Source of the DNA: Streptococcus viridans
GTDB taxonomy: Bacteria; Bacillota; Bacilli; Lactobacillales; Streptococcaceae
Length of the DNA: 64,000 nucleotides
Direction: 5' to 3'
Assembly: GCF_900636365.1 (NCBI RefSeq)
Contig: NZ_LR134266.1
Coordinates: forward strand, 509,501 to 573,500
Each line of letters starts with the position of its first letter. Position 1 is the stretch's first letter. Below, piece after piece: positions 56,581-64,000 of the stretch. A model generated the notes under the pieces. That model searched no databases. It was not told where the DNA came from and saw only the letters and a list, made by a program, of their open reading frames with translations. The position numbers and the translations under genes were made by a program.

Positions 56581-57849
56581 ATGATCAAAAAATTAGATAA
56601 GAAATATCTTTGGATGATCATCGCTTTTGTGAGTGCAGTGGTTCTAATCGGAGGAGTCTATCTCTACTCTAGCTCCAATATTCAACCGGATCATCAAAAA
56701 GAGTTCAATCAGACCTCGAAGACCTCTTCTTCTTCTAAGGAAAAAGCCATCGATCTATCTGGTGAATATGTCTCAAGTGCGCGTGATAAGGCCAAGATTC
56801 AAAAAGATGGGAAATCTTGGAAGATTGATTACGAGACAGAAGATGGTCCTGTATCAGCAACTTTCTCAACGGATTTCAAAGTAGAAGGAGCCAATAAAGT
56901 TTCTACTAGTCAGATGAAAAAGTCAGATGGAAATAAGGATTTCACCATCACTGTGCGTATCTTTAAATACAAAACAGATAAAGACCCCCTTATTACGGTA
57001 ACCATGTCAGACAAAGACCCCGATCATGAGATGGTCTTTGCCAATCGGAAGGATTTCTTCAAGTCGACGAATCCAGATGATGCAGTATTGGATGGGGATT
57101 TGACAACCTTCTCAGGAAGCTATTCCAATGAATCGATTGAACAGCAGATTGCGGATTCCGGATTTAAGCTGTATGGCTATAGTCCAGAAGATTATTACAA
57201 TCACCGGACTACTGTCTTTCCTTCTATCTACTCTGATCAGGATAAGGGGTGGAGCTTCTGGAGTGGAGCTAGCAATGTCCAATTTGTCCTCAATAAAGAT
57301 AAGAAACCTAAGAAAGCTGGATCAACCTATCAGGTTTACTTTGTCCAAGCTGGAACAACTGGAGAAACTCCTGGTCAAGAATTGATTGTCACCTTGATTC
57401 CTGAAAATGTTCAAGGTCCTGATGGCGTCGTTTCACCTTTGAGACGTATCTTCTACCATCAAGCCTCCTTCCAAGCCTACCAGGACAAATGGTGGGAAGC
57501 TTACCCAGAGCCTAAGAAGGAAGCAGACCTCGATATTGCGGCTATCAATAATGGAGATTTTTCAAGCTTGGCAGGGACATGGCGCAATGCCAAAGGCCAA
57601 GAGATGGTCATCCAAGAAGATGGAACTGTGAAAGGCCAAGGAAGATTAAAAGCAGTGCCAAACTCGGATAAGACAAGTAAAGTCCCTTATGTAGATCTAC
57701 GTGTGGGAGAAACAGGAGTGGCAGTTGGCCTCTTTAAGATTGGTTTTGAAAATCCTGATGGAGACCAGTCAGATAAGAGCAAACCTCGTTTGGTTGTTAC
57801 CCAATCAGCTGGGAACTATCCAGCAGATCAATACTTCTATCGTCAATAA
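56581..57849 (+). CDS. Membrane-anchored extracellular protein with C-terminal DUF6287 domain
   Basis: 422 residues. N-terminal signal anchor (about 10-31, YLWMIIAFVSAVVLIGGVYL), Ser/Lys-rich linker (to about 58), a first beta-rich domain (about 59-150, IDLSGEYVSSARDKAKIQKD), a central DUF4767/4950-like part with YGYSPEDYYNHRTTVFPSIY, and a C-terminal domain (about 315-420) with LDIAAINNGDFSSLAGTWRN, typical of DUF6287. Function unknown; probably displayed at the cell surface. CAAGGAGG before the start. Flanked by terminators, so monocistronic. Confidence 0.82.
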   Translation: MIKKLDKKYLWMIIAFVSAVVLIGGVYLYSSSNIQPDHQKEFNQTSKTSSSSKEKAIDLSGEYVSSARDKAKIQKDGKSWKIDYETEDGPVSATFSTDFKVEGANKVSTSQMKKSDGNKDFTITVRIFKYKTDKDPLITVTMSDKDPDHEMVFANRKDFFKSTNPDDAVLDGDLTTFSGSYSNESIEQQIADSGFKLYGYSPEDYYNHRTTVFPSIYSDQDKGWSFWSGASNVQFVLNKDKKPKKAGSTYQVYFVQAGTTGETPGQELIVTLIPENVQGPDGVVSPLRRIFYHQASFQAYQDKWWEAYPEPKKEADLDIAAINNGDFSSLAGTWRNAKGQEMVIQEDGTVKGQGRLKAVPNSDKTSKVPYVDLRVGETGVAVGLFKIGFENPDGDQSDKSKPRLVVTQSAGNYPADQYFYRQ

Positions 57850-57856
57850 GAAGCGA

Positions 57857-57890
57857 AAAACCCAGGGAATGTGATTTCCTGGGTTTTGTT
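57857..57890 (+). terminator. Terminator after the DUF6287 gene
   Basis: AAAACCCAGGGAAT / ATTTCCTGGGTTTT stem with a short GTG loop and T run (57857-57887). Confidence 0.85.
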
Positions 57891-57984
57891 TTGCTTTAAT
57901 GAATTCTCTTTCTATAAAAAAAATTCGTTTACACCATTTGATGTAAACGATATTATTACATTTTATAAAATAGAGTTAAAATTG

Positions 57985-59169
57985 TCAATCTTTGTGCTCA
58001 AGAAGCAGAGGTGAGGAGGACTCGACTGCGTTCTTTCGCTTGAAAAATGCAGCCATTTGAAGCAGGATCCGGGGAACTGTTTGCCATTTTTTCCAAGCTT
58101 GGACACGGGTGTCGATGAGTTGCTTGGCTAGACGTTCCAGCATTTCTCTTTCTGTTGGATCTAGGTCCTGAGCATTTTGAAAGATTTCTTTGATCTTGGA
58201 GAAATTTTTCAAGTTCATCAAATCATTAATCGAAGTGATGCCGGCGTCCAGAAAAATGCCAAAAAAAGTATCAAAGAACTTCTTGCGCTCATCCGCCGAT
58301 GTTTCGCGAACCCACTGCTTCAGGGTCTCGTCGGTCTGCTGGCTATCGGGACTGGTTTGATCCAGGGTCACAAATCCATCCTTTTCAACCATCCAAGTAA
58401 AGGCGTCATGCTGGGCAAAGCCACCAAAGGCACGGCTTTTGACAATCGTAGCAGGCTCAGGAACTTCCAGCATCATCCCAACGATGGACCCTTGCGGGAC
58501 AAAGGGGTGAACGAGGTGAGCGATTCGTTGATAGCCCTCCGTTTCGATAATGGACTTGTTGAGGCCAGGAGCGTCGTAACAGTAGATGGCGTCGACCCGT
58601 TCAATCAGATGATCTGGAAGGTAAGAGCAGGCGTAGGCTGCGAGATTGCCTCCTTTGGAGTGGCCGGCTACCATAAAGCGTCCTTTAGGAAATTCCTTCA
58701 TGACATGTTGTAGGTAGCTGGCTGCACGCCTCTGAGATGGGATATGGTCCATATATGTCATGTGGAAGTCTTCCTTCCAGCCGATCAAGGTATCATCCGT
58801 CCCCCTGAAGACAACTAAATAAACATCCATAGTAAGACGATAGGTCATAGCCGCAAACTGCTTCTGAACATCGGGGTCATATTCGTCGACATAGTTAAGA
58901 AGTTTGAGATTCTTAAAGCGTTTGGATGTAGCTAGGACATCGACTAATTGCAGGTGTTGGTCTGTCACGATGAAATCTGTGGTTCGATCGACTAGCTCTG
59001 CTGCATCAGATAAGCGGACTTCAATATTGGTCGTATCCCCTTGGGGCACGATCCGATCAAAAGGAAGATAGGTCAGCTCTGTCAGTGCCAGGACATCGAG
59101 TTCCTTAAAAGGGCGATCGTAGATGGAATCATAGGCGACATAGTCTAGATAATCAAAAATCGTGGACAT
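57985..59169 (-). CDS. DUF2974 (Mbeg1-like) alpha/beta hydrolase
   Basis: 394-residue lipase-like protein of the DUF2974 family. Opening MSTIFDYLDYVAYDSIYDRP, oxyanion region VVFRGTDDTLIGWKEDF, nucleophile elbow GHSKGGNLAAYAC (Ser near residue 190), catalytic-type Asp/His later (HDAFTWMV). No signal peptide, so cytoplasmic. Start fixed at 59169 by AGGAGA six bases upstream; a much longer frame to 59538 would run into the divergent response regulator gene and is rejected. Substrate unknown. Confidence 0.87.
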   Translation of the reverse strand: MSTIFDYLDYVAYDSIYDRPFKELDVLALTELTYLPFDRIVPQGDTTNIEVRLSDAAELVDRTTDFIVTDQHLQLVDVLATSKRFKNLKLLNYVDEYDPDVQKQFAAMTYRLTMDVYLVVFRGTDDTLIGWKEDFHMTYMDHIPSQRRAASYLQHVMKEFPKGRFMVAGHSKGGNLAAYACSYLPDHLIERVDAIYCYDAPGLNKSIIETEGYQRIAHLVHPFVPQGSIVGMMLEVPEPATIVKSRAFGGFAQHDAFTWMVEKDGFVTLDQTSPDSQQTDETLKQWVRETSADERKKFFDTFFGIFLDAGITSINDLMNLKNFSKIKEIFQNAQDLDPTEREMLERLAKQLIDTRVQAWKKWQTVPRILLQMAAFFKRKNAVESSSPLLLEHKD

Positions 59170-59352
59170 GAGATTCTCCTTTGTATCTGTATGTTCAGTA
59201 TAGCATAAAATACCTGAAAAGCCCCTCAGTAAAAATAGGAAATTGACGAAAGGAGTTACCTGTAAGTTGAGATGGCGAAAAATATGTATGCTCCTTAGAT
59301 AATTTGATATAATGAAAGGGTAATACTCTAGTAAGAAAGAGCAGGAAAGAGC

Positions 59353-60030
59353 ATGCACAAAATTCTTCTTGTCGAAGATGATGAAACCATTCGCCAACAA
59401 GTGAAGAAAATCATGGAGCAGTGGGGCTTTGAAGTTATTGCAGTTGATGACTTTATGGATGTATTGGGGACCTTCGTCCAGACCAATCCTCATCTGATTC
59501 TGATGGATATTGGCCTTCCTCTTTATAATGGCTACCATTGGTGCCAGGAGATTCGTAAGGTGTCTAAGGTCCCTATCATGTTTTTATCCTCACGAGATCA
59601 AGCTATGGACATCGTCATGGCTATCAATATGGGAGGAGATGACTATGTGACCAAGCCATTTGATCCCAATGTTCTTCTGGCAAAAATTCAGGGTCTCCTT
59701 CGCCGCTCTTATGAGTTTGGAACTGATCAAGATTTGTTAGAACACCGGGGCGCCATCCTCAATCTCAAATCCATGGATCTGGTCTACGAGGGAGAGGTGG
59801 TTAATTTGACCAAAAATGAATTTCAAATTCTTCGCATCCTTTTTGAAAAAGCTGGAAGTGTAGTGGCTCGGGATGATTTAATGAAGGAATTGTGGAACAG
59901 TGATTTCTTTATTGATGATAACACCCTCTCGGTCAATGTAGCTAGACTTCGGAAGAAACTCGAAGAAGCAGGACTGGAACATTTTATCGAAACGAAAAAA
60001 GGGATAGGATACAGGTTGAGCAATGGATAA
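59353..60030 (+). CDS. bceR: OmpR-family response regulator, BceR-like
   Basis: 225 residues: receiver domain (Asp52 in LILMDIGLPLYNGYHW, Lys in VTKPFDPN) and a winged-helix output domain (about 128-222). Pairs with the short kinase that overlaps it by eight bases and with the ABC transporter downstream, the standard Bce arrangement for sensing bacitracin or antimicrobial peptides. A TGA-TATAAT promoter lies about 45 bases upstream. A perfect BceR-type operator is at 61053. Confidence 0.92.
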   Translation: MHKILLVEDDETIRQQVKKIMEQWGFEVIAVDDFMDVLGTFVQTNPHLILMDIGLPLYNGYHWCQEIRKVSKVPIMFLSSRDQAMDIVMAINMGGDDYVTKPFDPNVLLAKIQGLLRRSYEFGTDQDLLEHRGAILNLKSMDLVYEGEVVNLTKNEFQILRILFEKAGSVVARDDLMKELWNSDFFIDDNTLSVNVARLRKKLEEAGLEHFIETKKGIGYRLSNG

Positions 60031-60997
60031 TCAATTCTTATTTGTCAAACACTATCTGATTTCTCATCGCCGCTATCTCTATTTGATTGGTTTACTCCTT
60101 TCGTCCCTGGTCTTGTTTGCCTATATATTCGAAGGCTACCGCAATTTTCTCCTTTACCTGACAGGAATTTTGGCTTTTTTGAGTCTTCTTCTGGTCATTT
60201 GGGATGCTGTGGCTAGGTATCAGGCCTGTCGGAAGGAAGTGCTCTATGGGGAGGGACTACCTGAGACCCCTCTAGAACTGGTCTTGAGTCAGAAACTAGC
60301 AACCAGTCAGCAAGCCCAACGTGAGCAGACAACGGTGAGTCTAGAGACCTACAATGACCTGATGGATTACTATACCCTCTGGGTCCACCAGATTAAGACG
60401 CCCATTGCGGCCAGTCAACTCTTGGTTAAAAATATAGAAGACAGCGATCTGAGACAACAAATGGAGCAGGAGCTCTTTAAGATTGATTCCTATGCCAATG
60501 TGGTCCTCCAGTATCTGAGACTCGAAAGCTTTCACGATGATTTGGTTCTTAAGCGTGTTCCACTCGAAGAGCTGGTCAAAGAAGTCGTGCGAAAGTATGC
60601 CATCTTCTTTATTCAAAAGGGCTTGACGGTGGATCTGCATGACTTAGATGTCGCCGTCATTACCGATCGCAAGTGGCTCTTGGTCATCATCGAGCAATTG
60701 CTGTCTAACAGCCTTAAGTATACCAGCACTGGCGGGATTGAGATCTATTTCAAAGATCAGACCCTTTATATGAAAGATAGTGGGATTGGAATTAAGGATA
60801 GTGATATACTCCGTGTCTTTGAGCGGGGATTCTCCGGCTACAATGGGCATTTGACCCAGCAATCTTCTGGACTAGGCCTCTATCTGTCTAAAAAGATTGC
60901 CGATCAGCTAGGGCACCAACTCCAGATGACGTCTCAAGTCGGCCAAGGGACGACTGTTGCCATTCACTTTGAAGAGAAGAAGTTGGTCATGGATTAG
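60023..60997 (+). CDS. bceS: Intramembrane-sensing histidine kinase, BceS-like
   Basis: 324 residues. Two N-terminal transmembrane helices (about 18-37 and 42-61) separated by only a few residues, so there is no extracellular sensor domain; such kinases read the flux state of their ABC permease. Phospho-acceptor His122 in WVHQIKTPIAAS, then HATPase motifs EQLLSNSLKYT, DSGIGIKDSD and SSGLGLYLSKKIA. Typical BceS length. Confidence 0.93.
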   Translation: MDNQFLFVKHYLISHRRYLYLIGLLLSSLVLFAYIFEGYRNFLLYLTGILAFLSLLLVIWDAVARYQACRKEVLYGEGLPETPLELVLSQKLATSQQAQREQTTVSLETYNDLMDYYTLWVHQIKTPIAASQLLVKNIEDSDLRQQMEQELFKIDSYANVVLQYLRLESFHDDLVLKRVPLEELVKEVVRKYAIFFIQKGLTVDLHDLDVAVITDRKWLLVIIEQLLSNSLKYTSTGGIEIYFKDQTLYMKDSGIGIKDSDILRVFERGFSGYNGHLTQQSSGLGLYLSKKIADQLGHQLQMTSQVGQGTTVAIHFEEKKLVMD

Positions 60998-61052
60998 GGG
61001 AATACGTCGGTACCTAATGATTCTCTCCCTAAAGTCCTCTTTTATTTAAAAA

Positions 61053-61066
61053 TGACAAAAATGTAA
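61053..61066 (+). promoter_or_regulatory. BceR-type operator upstream of the peptide/ABC transporter genes
   Basis: TGACA-AAAA-TGTAA is an exact fit to the TNACA-N4-TGTAA consensus reported for BceR-like regulators. It lies about 70 bases upstream of a TATACAAT-type -10 (61119-61126) and about 90 bases before the 42-codon gene, so phosphorylated BceR should activate the transporter from here. The 60998-61155 gap holds nothing else I can name. Confidence 0.78.
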
Positions 61067-61155
61067 GATTTAATTTTAAAAATGAAAGGTTAGGTTATGG
61101 TGACCACCTTTTATTTTTTATACAATAGTCTCATCAAATGAAGGAGGTCAAGAAA

Positions 61156-61284
61156 ATGAAACTCTTGAAATGGATGAAAGAACCCAAAAAGATTAAAAAA
61201 CCAAATAAGAAAACCGATTTGGAAAAGGCGGAATTTGGTCGCCAAGTCCTACAACAAACCCAAGAATTTTTCTTGATCTACTAG
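61156..61284 (+). CDS. 42-residue basic peptide encoded ahead of the Bce transporter
   Basis: MKLLKWMKEPKKIKKPNKKT followed by DLEKAEFGRQVLQQTQEFFL and IY. First half very Lys-rich with an amphipathic start, second half helical and hydrophobic at the end; no signal peptide. Excellent ribosome binding site AAGGAGGT eight bases upstream; the stop is 15 bases before the ABC ATPase start, so it is in the same BceR-controlled transcript. No family recognised. It could be a small regulator or accessory subunit of the transporter, or simply a translated leader. Confidence 0.72.
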   Translation: MKLLKWMKEPKKIKKPNKKTDLEKAEFGRQVLQQTQEFFLIY

Positions 61285-61299
61285 TTAAAGGAGAAAAGC

Positions 61300-62058
61300 A
61301 TGTCATTACTAGACGTTCAACATATCAAAAAAATCTACAAAACCCGTTTTCAAGGGACGCAGGTTGAAGCCCTAAAAGATATTCACTTCACCGTGGAAAA
61401 AGGTGAATACGTGGCCATCATGGGGGAGTCAGGATCTGGGAAATCGACCCTCCTCAATATCCTAGCTATGCTGGACCAGCCGACGGAAGGGCGGGTCTAC
61501 CTCAATGGCACCGATACTTCAACCATCAAGAACAAGGATGCGTCCAGCTTTCGTCGGGAAAAACTAGGCTTTGTCTTTCAAGACTTCAACCTGCTGGATA
61601 CCTTGTCCGTCAAGGACAATATCCTCTTACCTTTGGTCCTTTCTCGCAGACCGGTCAAGGAAATGATGAGCAAGGTCGATAGCGTGAGTCGAGAGTTGGG
61701 CATTCACCAACTTCTAGAGAAATATCCTTACGAAATCTCTGGTGGGCAAAAACAACGGGTGGCTGTGGCACGGGCTATTATCACCTCACCTGAAATTCTC
61801 CTCGCTGATGAGCCAACAGGGGCGCTGGATTCCAAGTCTTCGGCTGCTTTGCTTGACGTCTTTGAAGATATCAATACCATGGGACAAACTATCCTCATGG
61901 TGACCCACTCAACCGCAGCAGCAGTTCGGGCCAAGCGCGTGCTCTTTATCAAGGATGGAATTCTCTACAACCAGATCTTCCGTGGGGAAAAAACAGAACG
62001 TCAGATGTTCCAAGAAATCTCGGATACCTTGACGGTCATGGCAAGTGAGGTGGAGTAG
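61300..62058 (+). CDS. bceA: Bce-type ABC transporter ATP-binding protein
   Basis: 252 residues of the MacB/LolD/BceA group. Walker A GESGSGKSTLLN (about 38-49), Q-loop VFQDFNLLDTLSV, signature SGGQKQRVAVARAI (about 146-159), Walker B ILLADEPTGALDSKSS, H-loop MVTHSTAAA. AAAGGAG before the start. Its stop codon touches the permease start. Works with BceB to remove peptide antibiotics from lipid II-cycle intermediates and to signal to the kinase. Confidence 0.95.
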   Translation: MSLLDVQHIKKIYKTRFQGTQVEALKDIHFTVEKGEYVAIMGESGSGKSTLLNILAMLDQPTEGRVYLNGTDTSTIKNKDASSFRREKLGFVFQDFNLLDTLSVKDNILLPLVLSRRPVKEMMSKVDSVSRELGIHQLLEKYPYEISGGQKQRVAVARAIITSPEILLADEPTGALDSKSSAALLDVFEDINTMGQTILMVTHSTAAAVRAKRVLFIKDGILYNQIFRGEKTERQMFQEISDTLTVMASEVE

Positions 62059-64000
62059 ATGTTTCGATTAACCACTAAATTAGCTTGCTCTAATCTCATC
62101 AAGAACCGCAAACTCTATTATCCCTTTGCGATTGCGGTCATTCTCGCAGTGACCATCGCCTACCTCTTTGACTCCCTGACCTTTAATCCCAACATTTCTA
62201 AGCTGCGAGGGGGATCTTCCATACTCTTCACCCTAGGCTTGGGACTGTTTGTGGTCAATGCTGCTGGAGCCATCATCGTGCTCTATGCCAATAGCTTTGT
62301 CATGAAAAACCGCTCCAAGGAGCTGGGAATCTACAGCATGCTGGGCCTTGAAAAGCGGCATCTCATCAGCATGATCTTCAAGGAGCTCTTGATGTTTGGC
62401 TTTGTGACTATCTCAGCTGGTGTTTTGATTGGGGCTCTCTTTGACAAGCTGATCTTTGCCTTTCTCTTGAAACTCATGAAGATGAAGGTCCAGCTAGTAT
62501 CCACCTTCCAACCTGGGATTGTAATTTTGGTCTTTGTCACCTTTGGTCTCATCTTTGGCCTCCTAGTTTTTCTCAACGCTTGGCGCATTCTCCGTTTGAA
62601 TGCTCTGCAGTTGACGCGTGAGAAAGCCAGTGGTGAAAAGAAAGCCCGCTTCTTGTGGCCCCAAACCATCCTTGGCATAGCTTCACTCGGTTTTGGCTAC
62701 TATCTAGCGCTAGCTGTTGAAGACCCCATGTCTGCGATTGTGATCTTCTTTCTAGCAGTTATCTTGGTCATGATCGGAACTTATCTGCTCTTTAATGCAG
62801 GGATCACTGTCTTCTTGCACTTGCTTAAGAAAAAGAAGGCCTATTATTACCAACCCAACAACATGATTTCGGTCTCTAACCTCATCTATCGCATGAAGAA
62901 AAATGCAGTGGGCCTTGCGACCATTGCCATCCTCTCAACCATGGTATTGGTGACCATCTCCTCTGCAACCAACATCTATATCGGTGGTGAAACGATCAAG
63001 AAAATCATGAATCCACATGATTTCTCCATTCAAGGAAAAGGCGTGGATTTGGAGCTAATCAATCAAAAATTTGATGAATTTGCATCTGAGCACCAGCTTG
63101 AGATCAAAAATCGTGACCTGATGAACTATGCTACCTTTGGGGTCGAATCACAAAAGGGCACAGACTTCACGGTCTATCCTGATGATGAAAACGATGTCAG
63201 ACCGAGAACAGTCTTTCTGGTCTTTGATGCAGCTAGCTATGAGCAGATGACAGGAGAACACGTCGATCTGACCGGCAACCAAGTCATCCTCTTTGCCCAC
63301 AATAAGGCTCTCACAGGGCAAAAGCAGTTTACCATCAATGGGCAAGACTTCCAAGTCAAGGAAGAAGTGACCAAGGATTTTATCACCGATCATGTTCCAA
63401 ATATCTTCAATATGCTGACAGAGGATTTCAATTACCTGATCGTGCCTGACCTTTCAGCCTTTGTCGCTCAGTTTCCGAACCTTGCTGTCGTTACTCAAAT
63501 CTATGGTGGTTTCAATGTCAATGTTGACGAAGACCAGCAACTCAAGCTGGCAGCTAGTTATGACAAGATGATCGATGAACTGAGTAGCCAACAGGGACAA
63601 GGAACTTTTGTCTATGGAGGCAATCGAGCATATAATGTGAGAGAAATGAATAGCCTCTTTGGTGGCATCTTCTTTATTGGTATTTTCTTGTCATTGATCT
63701 TTATGGTCGGAACAGTCATCGTCATCTACTACAAGCAAATCTCAGAAGGCTATGAAGACCGTGACCGCTTCGTTATCCTCCAACAGGTGGGACTTGATGA
63801 AGATGAAGTCAAACGGACCATCAACCGTCAAGTGCGAACCGTCTTCTTCCTTCCCCTTATCTTTGCCTTTGTCCACCTGGCCTTTGCCTACCATATGATC
63901 CGCCTTATTCTTAAAGTGCTCGGTGTCATCAATAGTAGCCAAGTCCTCATCGTCACCCTCAGTGTCTGTGCCGTCTTTCTCATCACCTACCTAATCGTCT
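62059..64000 (+). CDS. bceB: Bce-type ABC transporter permease (3' end cut off)
   Basis: FtsX-like permease starting MFRLTTKLACSNLIKNRKLY immediately after the ATPase stop. About 647 codons are in the window, so only the last few are missing for a usual BceB length. Ten helices are expected: one at the N-terminus, three around residues 50-185, two around 210-255, one near 290, and the last group from about 530. The characteristic large extracellular domain (about 315-525) between helices 7 and 8 is present; it binds the peptide or its lipid target and signals to BceS. The specific antibiotic cannot be read from sequence. Confidence 0.92.
   Translation, partial: MFRLTTKLACSNLIKNRKLYYPFAIAVILAVTIAYLFDSLTFNPNISKLRGGSSILFTLGLGLFVVNAAGAIIVLYANSFVMKNRSKELGIYSMLGLEKRHLISMIFKELLMFGFVTISAGVLIGALFDKLIFAFLLKLMKMKVQLVSTFQPGIVILVFVTFGLIFGLLVFLNAWRILRLNALQLTREKASGEKKARFLWPQTILGIASLGFGYYLALAVEDPMSAIVIFFLAVILVMIGTYLLFNAGITVFLHLLKKKKAYYYQPNNMISVSNLIYRMKKNAVGLATIAILSTMVLVTISSATNIYIGGETIKKIMNPHDFSIQGKGVDLELINQKFDEFASEHQLEIKNRDLMNYATFGVESQKGTDFTVYPDDENDVRPRTVFLVFDAASYEQMTGEHVDLTGNQVILFAHNKALTGQKQFTINGQDFQVKEEVTKDFITDHVPNIFNMLTEDFNYLIVPDLSAFVAQFPNLAVVTQIYGGFNVNVDEDQQLKLAASYDKMIDELSSQQGQGTFVYGGNRAYNVREMNSLFGGIFFIGIFLSLIFMVGTVIVIYYKQISEGYEDRDRFVILQQVGLDEDEVKRTINRQVRTVFFLPLIFAFVHLAFAYHMIRLILKVLGVINSSQVLIVTLSVCAVFLITYLIV

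Noticed and set aside
59170-59538. N-terminal extension of the DUF2974 hydrolase
   Set aside because: It would overlap the start of the divergent response regulator gene, and the family begins at MSTIFDYLDYV, with AGGAGA before it.

Overview
This window is a stretch of Streptococcus chromosome, probably from the mitis/sanguinis/parasanguinis part of the genus. The evidence is the streptococcal division cluster (murD-murG-divIB-ftsA-ftsZ-ylmE-sepF-ylmG-ylmH-divIVA followed by ileS), dpr with a PerR box, clpE with a CtsR site, a competence prepilin peptidase behind a ComX (SigX) cin-box, and a msrAB/ccdA/thioredoxin lipoprotein cluster next to a YesM/AraC-type two-component system, an order I recall from pneumococcus. 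Base composition is moderately low GC throughout. I saw no rRNA, tRNA, IS transposase, phage or CRISPR.

Layout. 1-1920 (minus): a Y-family error-prone polymerase (cut by the window start) under a LexA-like XRE/S24 repressor with an operator-like inverted repeat in its own promoter. 2000-4151: rsmD-coaD-sepM; rsmD looks leaderless. 4313-7133: an extracellular methionine-sulfoxide repair operon (ccdA, a very Met-rich small lipoprotein, a TlpA-like thioredoxin lipoprotein, membrane-anchored msrAB). 7183-9641: two-component system. 9642-10323: non-coding, packed with hairpins and two kinds of dispersed repeat, ending in a strong terminator. 10324-14145: yutD, rlmN, a vanZ-like gene and an orphan trpB behind a T-box leader. 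14152-17289: prepilin peptidase, dpr and small housekeeping genes. 17527-32551: typA, the division and cell-wall cluster and ileS with its own T-box. 32612-36573: GNAT, DUF1827, NUDIX, clpE. 36703-46425: ykuJ, folD, nnrD, the xseA-xseB-ispA-tlyA-argR-recN operon, a phosphoesterase, degV and HU.

46487-52334 is the least ordinary part. It holds a 51-codon membrane peptide gene, a three-hairpin dispersed repeat, perR, and then a three-gene cassette of unrecognised membrane/extracellular proteins present twice in tandem. Each cassette unit (about 2.4 kb) has its own extended -10 promoter, the units share the same gene overlaps, and they are bounded by three copies of one terminator hairpin. 52450-55290: gpmA and metG. 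55321-59169: a second copy of the other repeat, a YozG-like regulator with a DUF2975 membrane protein, a DUF6287 protein and a DUF2974 hydrolase. 59353-64000: a Bce-type antimicrobial-peptide sensing and detoxification module (response regulator, intramembrane-sensing kinase, a 42-codon peptide gene, ABC ATPase, and a permease cut by the window end). A perfect BceR-type operator lies ahead of the peptide/transporter unit.

The oxidative-stress parts connect: PerR is encoded at 46978, its box sits in the dpr promoter at 14933, and extracellular Met repair is at 4313-7133. The best candidates for undescribed biology are the duplicated membrane cassette, the Met-rich lipoprotein inside the Msr operon, and the two families of structured dispersed repeats.
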